The notes below the pieces were generated by a model. That model saw only the letters and a program-made list of their open reading frames with translations, was not told the origin of the DNA and ran no database searches. Source: Actinomycetota bacterium (lineage in GTDB: Bacteria > Actinomycetota > Actinomycetes > Nanopelagicales > Nanopelagicaceae). From it: a stretch of DNA of 18,947 nt. Made by a program: the position numbers and the translations under genes. Positions 6,998 through 14,890 of the stretch are shown one piece after another (positions within the stretch are counted from its first letter, which is position 1; every line of letters begins with the position of its first letter). The stretch is taken from positions 1 to 18,947 of the forward strand of contig CANIAV010000002.1 in assembly GCA_947465365.1 (NCBI GenBank). The letters are read 5' to 3'.

Positions 6998-7632
6998 TGA
7001 GTAATTTACCGATAGATGCTAACGGGTCTGATAAAGATAAAGTCCTAGCTGCCTTTGGTGGCAAGAAGGGTCTAATCGATTCGGGCATACCTTCGATTAT
7101 CTTTCTAGTTGTTTTCAATGTGGCAGATGATCTGCGCAAGGCACTTATCGCATCACTTATTGTTTCAGCAACGCTAACTATTATTCGATTAGCTAAAAAA
7201 GACACTATTCAACATGCGATTTCTGGGCTAGTTGGATCGCTAATTTGTGCATGGTTTGCCAATCGCACAGGAAATGCCAGTGATCTCTATATCCCTAAGC
7301 TATTAACTAATTTGGGATATGGCAGCGTTTATCTAATCGCAAACTTGGGCGGATGGCCTGTACTCGGCCTTCTACTTGGTCCAATACTTGGCGAGAATTT
7401 AACTTGGCGTAAAGATCCTGCGCGCTCTCGCGCTTACAAGCGAGCGAGCTGGCTTTGGGTCTTGATGTTCTTTACTCGTATTGCCGTGCAATACCCGATC
7501 TATCGCAGTGGAAATGTAAATTTACTTGGAACAGTCAATCTAGCCATGGGATATCCGCTATTTCTGGCTACAGCGTATGGATCTTGGATGATTTTAAAGA
7601 GCGTTCCTACAACTAAGGTTGCAGATAATTAA
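6997..7632 (+). CDS. DUF3159 family integral membrane protein
   Basis: A 211-residue membrane protein of an actinobacterial family without established function. After a short soluble N-terminus (about 1-28), hydrophobic segments lie near residues 29-42, 47-65, 74-88, 105-131, 151-169 and 178-200. Family features seen are FGGKKGLIDSGIPSIIF, WFANRTGNASDLYIPKLLTNLGYG, LTWRKDPARSRAYKRASW and TRIAVQYPIY. dut and DUF3159 are also near neighbours in Streptomyces, as I recall, but with DUF3710 and an OB-fold gene between them; here the genes touch (TAATG). The 3' end overlaps the (-) RCK gene tail to tail by 4 bp. Confidence 0.87.
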   Translation: MSNLPIDANGSDKDKVLAAFGGKKGLIDSGIPSIIFLVVFNVADDLRKALIASLIVSATLTIIRLAKKDTIQHAISGLVGSLICAWFANRTGNASDLYIPKLLTNLGYGSVYLIANLGGWPVLGLLLGPILGENLTWRKDPARSRAYKRASWLWVLMFFTRIAVQYPIYRSGNVNLLGTVNLAMGYPLFLATAYGSWMILKSVPTTKVADN

Positions 7633-8288
7633 TTAGCAATAAAGCAAGATTTAATTAAGCCCTCAGCAGCATCAGATGCAACAAAGAGAAGCTCATCGCC
7701 GGCGCTAAATACATCAGTTGGTGTCGGGGTAATTACGCGGCCGTCACGGACAATTGCCGCAAGCGAGGCATCGTCCGGCAAGGCAATTTCTTCAACAGTC
7801 TTACCGATGCAGCTAGATGAATCGGGCAAGGTTAACTCCACGAGATTTGCTTGACCTTTGCGGAATGAGAATAAGCGAACCACATCGCCGACGCTTACCG
7901 CCTCTTCAACTAAGGCAGAAATGATGCGCGGGGTTGATACTGCAACGTCAACGCCCCAAGATGAATCAAAGAGCCATTCATTCTTTGGGTGGTTGATGCG
8001 AGCTACGACGCGAGGAACCCCATATTCAGTCTTAGCAAGTAGAGATGCAACCAAATTTACTTTGTCATCTCCAGTAGCTGCGACCAATACCTGACAATTA
8101 TTTAATACCGCTTTATCTAGTGAAGTGATTTCGCAAGCGTCAGCCATCAACCATTCTGCATCAGGGACCGATTCAAGTTTGAGCGCCTTGGGATCGCGAT
8201 CGATCAAGAGCACTTGATGGCCATTATCTAGAAGTTCACGCGCGATGGCGCGACCTACATTTCCAGCTCCTGCGATAGCAATTCTCAT
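7629..8288 (-). CDS. TrkA-family potassium uptake regulatory protein, second of pair (CeoC-like)
   Basis: A 219-residue cytoplasmic RCK protein. The N-terminal Rossmann domain opens MRIAIAGAGNVGRAIARELLDNG (GxGxxG at residues 7-12), with an acidic strand end at LLIDRD. It continues through VAATGDDKVNLVASLLAK and ends with RVVARINHPKNEWLF. A TrkA-C domain covers about residues 135-215 (LVELTLPDSSSCIGKTVEEI to GDELLFVAS). Such proteins bind NAD(H) or nucleotides and gate a K+ transporter. The start overlaps the stop of the upstream RCK gene (ATGA, 8285-8288), so the two are co-translated, as in the mycobacterial ceoB-ceoC pair. No transporter gene lies in the window. The stop codon overlaps that of DUF3159. 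Confidence 0.92.
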   Translation of the reverse strand: MRIAIAGAGNVGRAIARELLDNGHQVLLIDRDPKALKLESVPDAEWLMADACEITSLDKAVLNNCQVLVAATGDDKVNLVASLLAKTEYGVPRVVARINHPKNEWLFDSSWGVDVAVSTPRIISALVEEAVSVGDVVRLFSFRKGQANLVELTLPDSSSCIGKTVEEIALPDDASLAAIVRDGRVITPTPTDVFSAGDELLFVASDAAEGLIKSCFIAN

Positions 8289-8950
8289 GAATGATCCTCT
8301 GGCGAACGAGAGAAGATATTTTCAACCTTGCTGATCTCATTATCCCGCACGGTAACGTGCAGTAAATCGCCTTCTTGTAAAACGGTATGTGAATCAGGAA
8401 TGAGGCCTTCACCTAAACGAGTAATAAATGCAACGCGCGCTCCAGTTGCATCTTCGAGGTCGGTAATTGCCATTCCGAACCAACCTTTATGTGGATGCAT
8501 CTCGCAGAGTTGAATTGCACCGCTGGCATCACGCCATTCAGATTTTGAACCTTCGGGAACTAGTCGGCGCAGAATTTGATCAGTTGCCCAAATAACGGTG
8601 GCAACTGTCGGAATTCCAAGGCGCTGATAAATCTCAGCGCGGCCAGGATCATAAATTCGAGCAACAACATTTGCGACTCCATAAGTTTCGCGAGCAACGC
8701 GCGCTGCCAAGATATTGGAGTTATCACCGTTGCTTACTGCAGCAAAGGCATCGGCAGTCTCAATTCCGGCTTCGAGCAAGGTATCGCGATCGAAGCCAAC
8801 GCCTGAAACGGTGCGACCTTTAAAATCAGGACCTAAGCGTCGGAATGCTTCACGAGATTGATCGATTATTGCAACTGAGTGTCCAGCAGCTTCGAGTTCG
8901 GTGGCTAAAGAAGAACCAACTCGACCGCATCCCATAATCACGACGTGCAC
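8285..8950 (-). CDS. TrkA-family potassium uptake regulatory protein, first of pair (CeoB-like)
   Basis: A 221-residue RCK protein with a Rossmann domain opening MHVVIMGCGRVGSSLATELEAAGHSVAIIDQS (GxGxxG at residues 7-12). It carries AAVSNGDNSNILAARVARE and VVARIYDPGRAEIYQRLGI, then a TrkA-C domain from about residue 140 (FGMAITDLEDATGARVAFITRLGEGLIPDSHTVLQEGDLLHVTV). Translation starts at GTG 8950, 7 nt after a TAAGTT hexamer on (-), which suggests a leaderless message. It is the first gene of the two-gene (-) unit and overlaps the next by ATGA. Divergent from the RNA methyltransferase across 32 bp. Confidence 0.92.
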   Translation of the reverse strand: MHVVIMGCGRVGSSLATELEAAGHSVAIIDQSREAFRRLGPDFKGRTVSGVGFDRDTLLEAGIETADAFAAVSNGDNSNILAARVARETYGVANVVARIYDPGRAEIYQRLGIPTVATVIWATDQILRRLVPEGSKSEWRDASGAIQLCEMHPHKGWFGMAITDLEDATGARVAFITRLGEGLIPDSHTVLQEGDLLHVTVRDNEISKVENIFSRSPEDHS

Positions 8951-8957
8951 AAGGTTT

Positions 8958-8963
8958 AACTTA
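8958..8963 (-). promoter_or_regulatory. Candidate -10 element (TAAGTT, minus strand) for the RCK gene pair
   Basis: On (-), TAAGTT matches TAN3T and is followed by exactly 7 nt and the GTG start. No Shine-Dalgarno sequence. It is 6 bp from the (+) -10 at 8970-8975. Confidence 0.45.
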
Positions 8964-8969
8964 CACCCT

Positions 8970-8975
8970 TATTCT
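8970..8975 (+). promoter_or_regulatory. Candidate -10 element (TATTCT) for the RNA methyltransferase gene
   Basis: TATTCT matches TAN3T and is followed by 7 nt and the ATG at 8983. No Shine-Dalgarno sequence, so a leaderless transcript is likely. Its upstream face overlaps the start of the divergent RCK gene. Confidence 0.45.
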
Positions 8976-8982
8976 TATCTAT

Positions 8983-10221
8983 ATGACATCAAATGGGCAG
9001 AACCAGCAAAATTCGCCAGATCGCGTTGCGTTGGCAGTTGGGGATCGCTTCGTTACCACGATTGAGAAAGTCGCTCACGGTGGCCACTTTATTGCGCGCC
9101 ACCTTGGTGCGGTCATATTTGTCAGACACGCAATTCCTGGCGAAGAGGTAGAAATTGAAATTACCGGTACCGGAAGTTCATTTAACCGTGCTGATGTTGT
9201 AAAAGTGATAACTGCATCTACCGATCGCGTCACTGCGCCGTGCCAATTTGCACATCGCCTAGGTTGCGGCGGTTGCGATTTTCAACATATTTCATTGCCG
9301 CGCCAACGTGATTTAAAATCAGAGGTCATTACCGAACAATTTAGTCGAATTGCAAAACGTGATCTAAAGATAGAAGTTGAAGAAGTTGGAGCGCCTTTGG
9401 GCTATCGCACACGTTTCAACGCTGTCACAACCAGTAATGGAGATCTAGGATTTAAGCAGGCCAGAAGTAACAAAGTTGTACCAGTAAGTGATTGCCGAAT
9501 CTTGCAACCAGAAATCAAATACCAAGAGCTAAGTTCTCGTAAATGGAAAGGCAATTTACGAGTTGAAGTCTCGCTCTCCTCAACCGGTGAGCGCACCATT
9601 GCAACCGGATATGCCAGCGATGAGTCTGCTGTGCGAACTAGCGAAGGCCCAGATGTGGCTGAGTACTCAGTAAATGGATTTAAGTTGGAAGTGGCACAGC
9701 GCTCCTTCTGGCAGAGCCATAAATTGGCGCCAACTGTTCTGACCGAAATAGTAAATGGCTATGCCAAGTTGCAAGCAGGCGATCAGGTCTTAGATTTATA
9801 TGGTGGAGTCGGGCTCTTTACATCACAATTTCTCGAAGCGATTGGTGAAAACGGCCGCGTGGATCTCGTTGAAGGTAGCAAGAGCGCTACCGCCGATGCC
9901 ATGCGCAACTTTGCATCAATTGCAAATGTGAAGGTACACACCGGTGATGTCGCAAAGTTGCTGCCCCGTTTTGCTAAGGCAGATGTAATTGTTTTAGATC
10001 CGCCGCGCGAAGGCGCCGGTAGAGAAGTGGTTGCGGCTATGGTTGCACTTAAGCCGCGCGCGATCATCTATGTCGCATGCGATCCAGCTGCGCTAGCCCG
10101 TGACACCACTTACTTGAGCAGCGCCGGATATGAGATCGCAAAAGTTCGCGCCTTTGACCTTTTTCCTATGACTCACCACATCGAAACGGTTGCCTTATTT
10201 ACACAAGATAAGGTATCTTGA
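8983..10221 (+). CDS. TrmA/RlmD-family RNA (uracil-5-)-methyltransferase
   Basis: SAM-dependent methyltransferase that makes 5-methyluridine in tRNA or 23S rRNA; which one cannot be told from sequence alone. 412 residues. An N-terminal TRAM domain (about 18-76) is followed by Fe-S cysteines C87, C95 and C98 (CQFAHRLGCGGCDF), with C171 (VSDCRIL) as the fourth. The catalytic domain has FWQSHKLAP, DLYGGVGLFT (271-280, SAM binding) and DPPREGAG (339-346). The nucleophile is C366 in YVACDPAALARD, and HHIETVALF closes the fold. The residue count fits the family. In Actinobacteria this gene often follows the ceoB/ceoC-like genes and precedes dxs, as here. Its TGA lies inside an 18-bp palindrome upstream of acnA. 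Confidence 0.92.
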   Translation: MTSNGQNQQNSPDRVALAVGDRFVTTIEKVAHGGHFIARHLGAVIFVRHAIPGEEVEIEITGTGSSFNRADVVKVITASTDRVTAPCQFAHRLGCGGCDFQHISLPRQRDLKSEVITEQFSRIAKRDLKIEVEEVGAPLGYRTRFNAVTTSNGDLGFKQARSNKVVPVSDCRILQPEIKYQELSSRKWKGNLRVEVSLSSTGERTIATGYASDESAVRTSEGPDVAEYSVNGFKLEVAQRSFWQSHKLAPTVLTEIVNGYAKLQAGDQVLDLYGGVGLFTSQFLEAIGENGRVDLVEGSKSATADAMRNFASIANVKVHTGDVAKLLPRFAKADVIVLDPPREGAGREVVAAMVALKPRAIIYVACDPAALARDTTYLSSAGYEIAKVRAFDLFPMTHHIETVALFTQDKVS

Positions 10222-10231
10222 TATCAAGATA
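10214..10231. promoter_or_regulatory. 18-bp perfect palindrome upstream of acnA, candidate operator
   Basis: TATCTTGATATCAAGATA reads the same on both strands. It ends 19 bp before the acnA ATG and overlaps the stop codon of the methyltransferase gene. A symmetric, even-length dyad of this size at a promoter position fits a dimeric repressor or activator site, for example of MarR type. I do not recognise the regulator, and none is encoded in the window. Confidence 0.55.
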
Positions 10232-10240
10232 AATTGAGTA

Positions 10241-10245
10241 AAGGA
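10241..10245 (+). promoter_or_regulatory. Shine-Dalgarno sequence of acnA
   Basis: AAGGA lies 5 nt before the ATG at 10251. With DUF4193 and fadJ, acnA is one of the few genes here with a recognisable ribosome binding site and leader, so its transcript is probably not leaderless. Confidence 0.6.
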
Positions 10246-10250
10246 TTAAA

Positions 10251-12908
10251 ATGAGCAAGAATTCATTGGGCGCCAAGAAGAATTTAAATGTAGCCGGTAA
10301 AGATTTTGAAATATTTGATATTTCAAAGATCGAGGGCGCCGCTAACCTACCTTTCTCACTCAAGATCCTTTTAGAAAATCTCTTGCGCACAGAAGATGGC
10401 GCCAACATCACCGCAGATCACATCAAGGCGCTTGCACAATGGGATCCATCAGTTGAACCCGATACGGAAATTCAATTCACTCCAGCACGAGTTGTAATGC
10501 AAGATTTCACCGGCGTTCCTTGCATCGTAGATCTAGCAACTATGCGCGAGGCGATCGTGGACCTGGGGGGAGATCCGGCAAAGGTAAATCCGCTAGCTCC
10601 TGCTGAACTTGTAATTGATCACTCCGTTATCGCCGATGTCTTTGGCACTAAAGATTCTTTTGAAAAGAACACAGATATTGAATATGAGCGCAACCGTGAG
10701 CGCTATCGCTTCTTGCGCTGGGGACAAGGTGCTTTTGATGAATTCAAAGTTGTGCCTCCTGGAACTGGAATCGTCCACCAAGTAAATATTGAATTCCTAG
10801 CCCGTGTTGTAATGACACGAACCGTAAATGGAGTTCTGCGCGCTTATCCAGATACTGTCGTTGGTACCGATTCACACACCACGATGGTTAACGGTTTGGG
10901 CGTACTCGGCTGGGGCGTTGGTGGCATTGAGGCAGAAGCAGCTCTTCTGGGCCAGCCGGTATCAATGTTGATTCCGCGAGTTGTCGGATTCAAATTAAGT
11001 GGCGCGTTGCCGGTTGGCACAACAGCGACTGATATGGCGCTAACTATTACTGAGATGCTGCGCAAACATGGCGTGGTTGGTAAATTCGTAGAATTTTATG
11101 GCCCAGGTGTTGTATCGGTGCCAATGGCAAATCGCACGACGATCGGCAATATGAGCCCAGAATACGGTTCGACTTGTGCAATCTTCCCAATCGATGAAGA
11201 GACTTTGCGTTATCTACGTTTAACCGGTCGCAGCGATGAGCAAGTTGCTCTCGTTGAGCAATATGCGAAAGCGCAAGGCATGTGGCATGACCCAGCGGTT
11301 AGTCCAAGATTCTCAGAACATATCGAATTAGATCTTGCGACAGTGGTTCCATCTATTTCTGGCCCGAAGCGTCCACAAGATCGCATCTCACTTAGCGCAT
11401 CAAAGAGCTCTTTCGAGAAAATTCTGCCAACGTACTTCACTGAAAAAACTGGTAAAGCTGCCTACCCAGTAAAAGTTGGGGCGAAAGAGACAACCATTAA
11501 AAATGGCGATGTAGTAATTGCTTCAATTACCTCTTGCACAAATACTTCAAATCCATCAGTAATGATCGGAGCTGCCCTTCTTGCCAAAAAGGCAGTTGAA
11601 CGAGGGCTGACTTCAAAGCCATGGGTTAAGACCACTTTGGCGCCAGGCTCAAAGGTCGTCACCGATTACTATGATCGCGCAGATTTAACCAAATACATGG
11701 AAGCCCTTGGTTTTAACTTAGTTGGTTATGGTTGCGTAACTTGCATCGGTAACTCTGGTCCACTGCCAATTGAGATCAGTAAATCAGTTAACGAACATGA
11801 TTTAGCGGTAACTGCAGTTCTCTCTGGAAACCGTAACTTTGAGGGACGTATTAGCCCAGATGTAAAGATGAACTACTTGGCATCTCCTCCGCTAGTTGTG
11901 GCCTACGCCTTGGCCGGAACCATGGACCATGATTTTGAAAAGGATTCATTGGGCAAAGATAAAGATGGCAAAGATGTACTTCTGGCTGAAATCTGGCCAA
12001 GTGCAAAAGAGATTCAAGATGTTATTGATTCATCAATTTCTTCTGAGATGTTTAAGAAGGATTATGCAACTGTCTTCGATGGTGATCACCGCTGGAAATC
12101 TTTAGATACTCCAACCGGTAAGACCTTCGAATGGGATGCGCAATCAACTTACGTGCGCAAACCTCCTTATTTCGATGGCATGCCAGCAAATCCAACTCCA
12201 GTAACTGATATCTCCGGAGCGCGCGTCTTGGCGATTCTGGGAGATTCTGTGACAACAGATCACATCTCACCGGCCGGAAATATCAAGGTTGATTCACCTG
12301 CTGGCAAATATCTGGAAGCGCATGGAGTAGCTCGCGCTGATTTCAACTCTTATGGATCGCGACGTGGCAATCATGAAGTCATGATCCGCGGAACTTTTGC
12401 AAATATTCGCTTGAAGAATATGTTGCTAGATGGAGTAGAAGGCGGCTTTACCCGCAACTTCCTTAGCGCAGGAGAGCAGAGCACAATTTACGATGCATCT
12501 ATTGCCTATCAAAGTGCTGGAGTGCCGCTAGTAATTCTGGCTGGCAAGGAATATGGATCGGGTTCATCTCGCGACTGGGCGGCAAAGGGCACAGCGCTGC
12601 TCGGAGTTCGCGCCGTAATCGCTGAAAGTTTTGAACGTATCCATCGCTCAAATTTAATTGGTATGGGAGTTCTTCCATTGCAATTTAAGGATGGCGACAC
12701 TGCGCAATCACTTGGTCTAACGGGCTCTGAGGTATTTGCAATCACCGGAATCACTGAGCTAAATGGCGGTGGGATTCCTAAAGAGGTACAGGTAACTGCG
12801 GGGGATAAGTCATTTAAGGCCAAGGTGCGCATCGATACACCTGGCGAAGGTGATTATTATCGCCATGGGGGGATCATGCAGTACGTCTTAAGGTCTCTGC
12901 TCGCGTAA
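10251..12908 (+). CDS. acnA: Aconitate hydratase (AcnA/IRP1 type)
   Basis: Isomerises citrate to isocitrate in the TCA cycle using a [4Fe-4S] cluster. The 885 residues fit the IRP1/AcnA class. Cluster ligands are C429 ([10 protein letters not shown]) and C495/C498 ([15 protein letters not shown]). Other landmarks are [18 protein letters not shown] near residue 32, QDFTGVPC (about 84-91), [21 protein letters not shown], and the C-terminal swivelling domain with [21 protein letters not shown] and [14 protein letters not shown]. The start ATG has AAGGA 5 nt upstream. An 18-bp palindrome lies 19 bp before the gene, and a stem-loop with 9-bp arms lies at codons 19-26, so it looks more regulated than its neighbours. 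Spacing to dxs is 38 bp with no evident terminator. Confidence 0.98.
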   Translation: MSKNSLGAKKNLNVAGKDFEIFDISKIEGAANLPFSLKILLENLLRTEDGANITADHIKALAQWDPSVEPDTEIQFTPARVVMQDFTGVPCIVDLATMREAIVDLGGDPAKVNPLAPAELVIDHSVIADVFGTKDSFEKNTDIEYERNRERYRFLRWGQGAFDEFKVVPPGTGIVHQVNIEFLARVVMTRTVNGVLRAYPDTVVGTDSHTTMVNGLGVLGWGVGGIEAEAALLGQPVSMLIPRVVGFKLSGALPVGTTATDMALTITEMLRKHGVVGKFVEFYGPGVVSVPMANRTTIGNMSPEYGSTCAIFPIDEETLRYLRLTGRSDEQVALVEQYAKAQGMWHDPAVSPRFSEHIELDLATVVPSISGPKRPQDRISLSASKSSFEKILPTYFTEKTGKAAYPVKVGAKETTIKNGDVVIASITSCTNTSNPSVMIGAALLAKKAVERGLTSKPWVKTTLAPGSKVVTDYYDRADLTKYMEALGFNLVGYGCVTCIGNSGPLPIEISKSVNEHDLAVTAVLSGNRNFEGRISPDVKMNYLASPPLVVAYALAGTMDHDFEKDSLGKDKDGKDVLLAEIWPSAKEIQDVIDSSISSEMFKKDYATVFDGDHRWKSLDTPTGKTFEWDAQSTYVRKPPYFDGMPANPTPVTDISGARVLAILGDSVTTDHISPAGNIKVDSPAGKYLEAHGVARADFNSYGSRRGNHEVMIRGTFANIRLKNMLLDGVEGGFTRNFLSAGEQSTIYDASIAYQSAGVPLVILAGKEYGSGSSRDWAAKGTALLGVRAVIAESFERIHRSNLIGMGVLPLQFKDGDTAQSLGLTGSEVFAITGITELNGGGIPKEVQVTAGDKSFKAKVRIDTPGEGDYYRHGGIMQYVLRSLLA
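10305..10327 (+). repeat. Inverted repeat with 9-bp arms inside the start of acnA
   Basis: TTTGAAATA (10305-10313) and TATTTCAAA (10319-10327) are exact reverse complements around a 5-nt loop. The element lies 55-77 nt into the acnA coding region. It could form an AU-rich mRNA hairpin or be a second protein-binding dyad. It may also arise by chance from codons for Phe-Glu-Ile-Phe-Asp-Ile-Ser. Confidence 0.4.
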
Positions 12909-12934
12909 AAATCGCGGTTTACTTCGCTCCAAAC

Positions 12935-12940
12935 TAAGAT
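12935..12940 (+). promoter_or_regulatory. Candidate -10 element (TAAGAT) for dxs
   Basis: TAAGAT matches TAN3T and lies exactly 6 nt before the dxs ATG, with no Shine-Dalgarno sequence. It is in the 38-bp gap after acnA, so dxs may have its own leaderless promoter besides read-through from acnA. Confidence 0.5.
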
Positions 12941-12946
12941 AAAGAC

Positions 12947-14890
12947 ATGCTTGAGCGAATTAAGTCACCTGCCGATATCAAGGCGTTGGATCTTGCTCAA
13001 CTAAATTCTTTAAGTGATGAGATTCGCCAATTTTTGATTACCAAGGTCTCTAAGACCGGTGGACATCTCGGCCCTAACTTAGGCGTAGTTGAGTTAACTC
13101 TGGCCATACATCGCACCTTTGATTCACCGCGCGATATCGTCTTATTTGATACTGGCCATCAATCATATGTTCATAAAATTATTACTGGGCGCGCAGATAG
13201 CTTTGATGGGCTGCGCCAACGCGGTGGCATTGCGGGTTACCCAAATCGCAGCGAGAGCGAGCACGATGTAATCGAAAACTCACATGCTTCAACGGCTCTT
13301 TCGTGGGGCGATGGAATCTCTTATGGTTTCTCGCAAACTGGTCAGAGTGATCGCCATGTAGTAGTCGTTGTTGGAGATGGTGCGTTAACCGGTGGCATGT
13401 CTTGGGAGGCGCTCAACAATATCGCCGCGACCGAGAAGCGAAATCTAGTGATCGTCGTAAATGACAATGAACGTTCTTACTCACCAACTATCGGTGGGCT
13501 GGCAACTTATTTAGCCACCCTGCGAGTGACTAAAGGTTATGAGCGTTTCCTTGATTGGGGTAAAGAAGTTCTTCATAAGACCCCAGTTGTAGGAACGCCG
13601 ATCTATGAAACTTTGCACGGAATGAAAAAAGGCATCAAAGATATTGTCGCGCCACAAGGCATGTTTGAAGATTTAGGTTTGAAATATATGGGGCCAATCG
13701 ATGGCCACGACATCGCCGCTCTTGAAAAGGCGCTACTCAAAGCTAAAGCCTTTGGCGCGCCAGTTCTTGTTCACGCCATTACTGAAAAAGGTCGCGGCCA
13801 TAAGCCAGCGATGGATGATGAGGCCGAGAAGTTCCATGCCGTCGGAATCGTAGATCCTGAAACTGGCGCGCCAATTGCCAAGAGCGCGATGAGTTGGACC
13901 AAGGTATTTTCGGCTGAGTTAATTGAAATTGCGCGCGAGCGTGAAGATATCGTTGCGATAACCGCTGCGATGCTTGGACCAACAGGCCTTGATTCCTTTG
14001 CCAGAGAATTTCCGGAGCGCACAATTGATGTTGGTATTGCAGAACAACATGCTGTTACTAGCGCAGCCGGAATGGCATATGCAGGTCTACACCCAGTTGT
14101 CGCCGTTTATTCAACTTTCTTAAATCGCGCCTTCGATCAACTACTTTTGGATGTTGCGTTACATAAAGCCGGCGTCACATTTGTTTTGGATCGCGCTGGC
14201 GTAACTGGCGATGATGGTCCATCACATAACGGAATCTGGGATTTAGCGCTTACTGGAATTGTGCCGACCATGCACGTTGCTGCTCCTCGCGATGCAGCGC
14301 GTTTGCGTGAGACTCTGCGAGAAGCAGTTGCAATTTCTGATGCGCCTTCAATGGTGCGCTACCCAAAGGGCGCAGTACAAAGTGATATTCCAGCATTTGA
14401 ACGGCGCGATGGCATTGATGTTCTCTATCGCGGCGAAAGCGCTGATGTCTTATTAGTAAGTATCGGAGCAATGGCGGCGATCGCTGTTGAAGCAGCCTCC
14501 ATGGCTTACCGCGAAGGTGTTGGCGTTACCGTGATCGATCCGCGTTGGGTGAAACCACTTCCCGCATCTCTTGTCACCATTGCACAAAGGTATAAAAGCG
14601 TCGTTGTTCTAGAAGATGGCATTAAACACGGGGGAATCGCCAGCGCAATCTCCGAAATGTTCCGCGAGGCAGAACTAGGCACTCCAATTCATTCAATTGG
14701 AGTTCCTTTGGAATTTATAGAACATTCCAAGCGCAATGAAATATTGAGCGATTTAGGTATTACCGCTCAAAATATCGCACGCAGCATCGTTGAATGGAAT
14801 AGCTCTAACGGTACAGCAGGCACTAATTCGATTATGGAAGAGATGCAATCCCCGGCGCGTGAAAACGTTGACCGCAAACCGCTTGGCTAA
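12947..14890 (+). CDS. dxs: 1-deoxy-D-xylulose-5-phosphate synthase
   Basis: Condenses pyruvate and glyceraldehyde 3-phosphate using thiamine diphosphate, the first step of the MEP isoprenoid pathway. 647 residues. H40 ([13 protein letters not shown]) and H71 ([10 protein letters not shown]) are active-site residues. The ThDP/Mg motif runs from GDGALTGGM (143-151) to N157/N158. The catalytic-type glutamate E366 lies in IAEQHAV, followed by [15 protein letters not shown] and the transketolase C-terminal domain. The conserved protein ends near SIVEW; about 30 extra polar residues follow, and the last 19 or so are encoded within the 3' end of the convergent fadJ gene (59-bp overlap). The ATG lies 6 nt after a TAAGAT hexamer. 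Confidence 0.97.
   Translation: MLERIKSPADIKALDLAQLNSLSDEIRQFLITKVSKTGGHLGPNLGVVELTLAIHRTFDSPRDIVLFDTGHQSYVHKIITGRADSFDGLRQRGGIAGYPNRSESEHDVIENSHASTALSWGDGISYGFSQTGQSDRHVVVVVGDGALTGGMSWEALNNIAATEKRNLVIVVNDNERSYSPTIGGLATYLATLRVTKGYERFLDWGKEVLHKTPVVGTPIYETLHGMKKGIKDIVAPQGMFEDLGLKYMGPIDGHDIAALEKALLKAKAFGAPVLVHAITEKGRGHKPAMDDEAEKFHAVGIVDPETGAPIAKSAMSWTKVFSAELIEIAREREDIVAITAAMLGPTGLDSFAREFPERTIDVGIAEQHAVTSAAGMAYAGLHPVVAVYSTFLNRAFDQLLLDVALHKAGVTFVLDRAGVTGDDGPSHNGIWDLALTGIVPTMHVAAPRDAARLRETLREAVAISDAPSMVRYPKGAVQSDIPAFERRDGIDVLYRGESADVLLVSIGAMAAIAVEAASMAYREGVGVTVIDPRWVKPLPASLVTIAQRYKSVVVLEDGIKHGGIASAISEMFREAELGTPIHSIGVPLEFIEHSKRNEILSDLGITAQNIARSIVEWNSSNGTAGTNSIMEEMQSPARENVDRKPLG

Noticed and set aside
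12509..12832. Long antisense frames within acnA, fadJ, dxs and fadA (for example 12509-12832 minus and 16025-16387 plus)
   Set aside because: They are shadows of strongly conserved genes, with no motifs, ribosome binding sites or family resemblance of their own.
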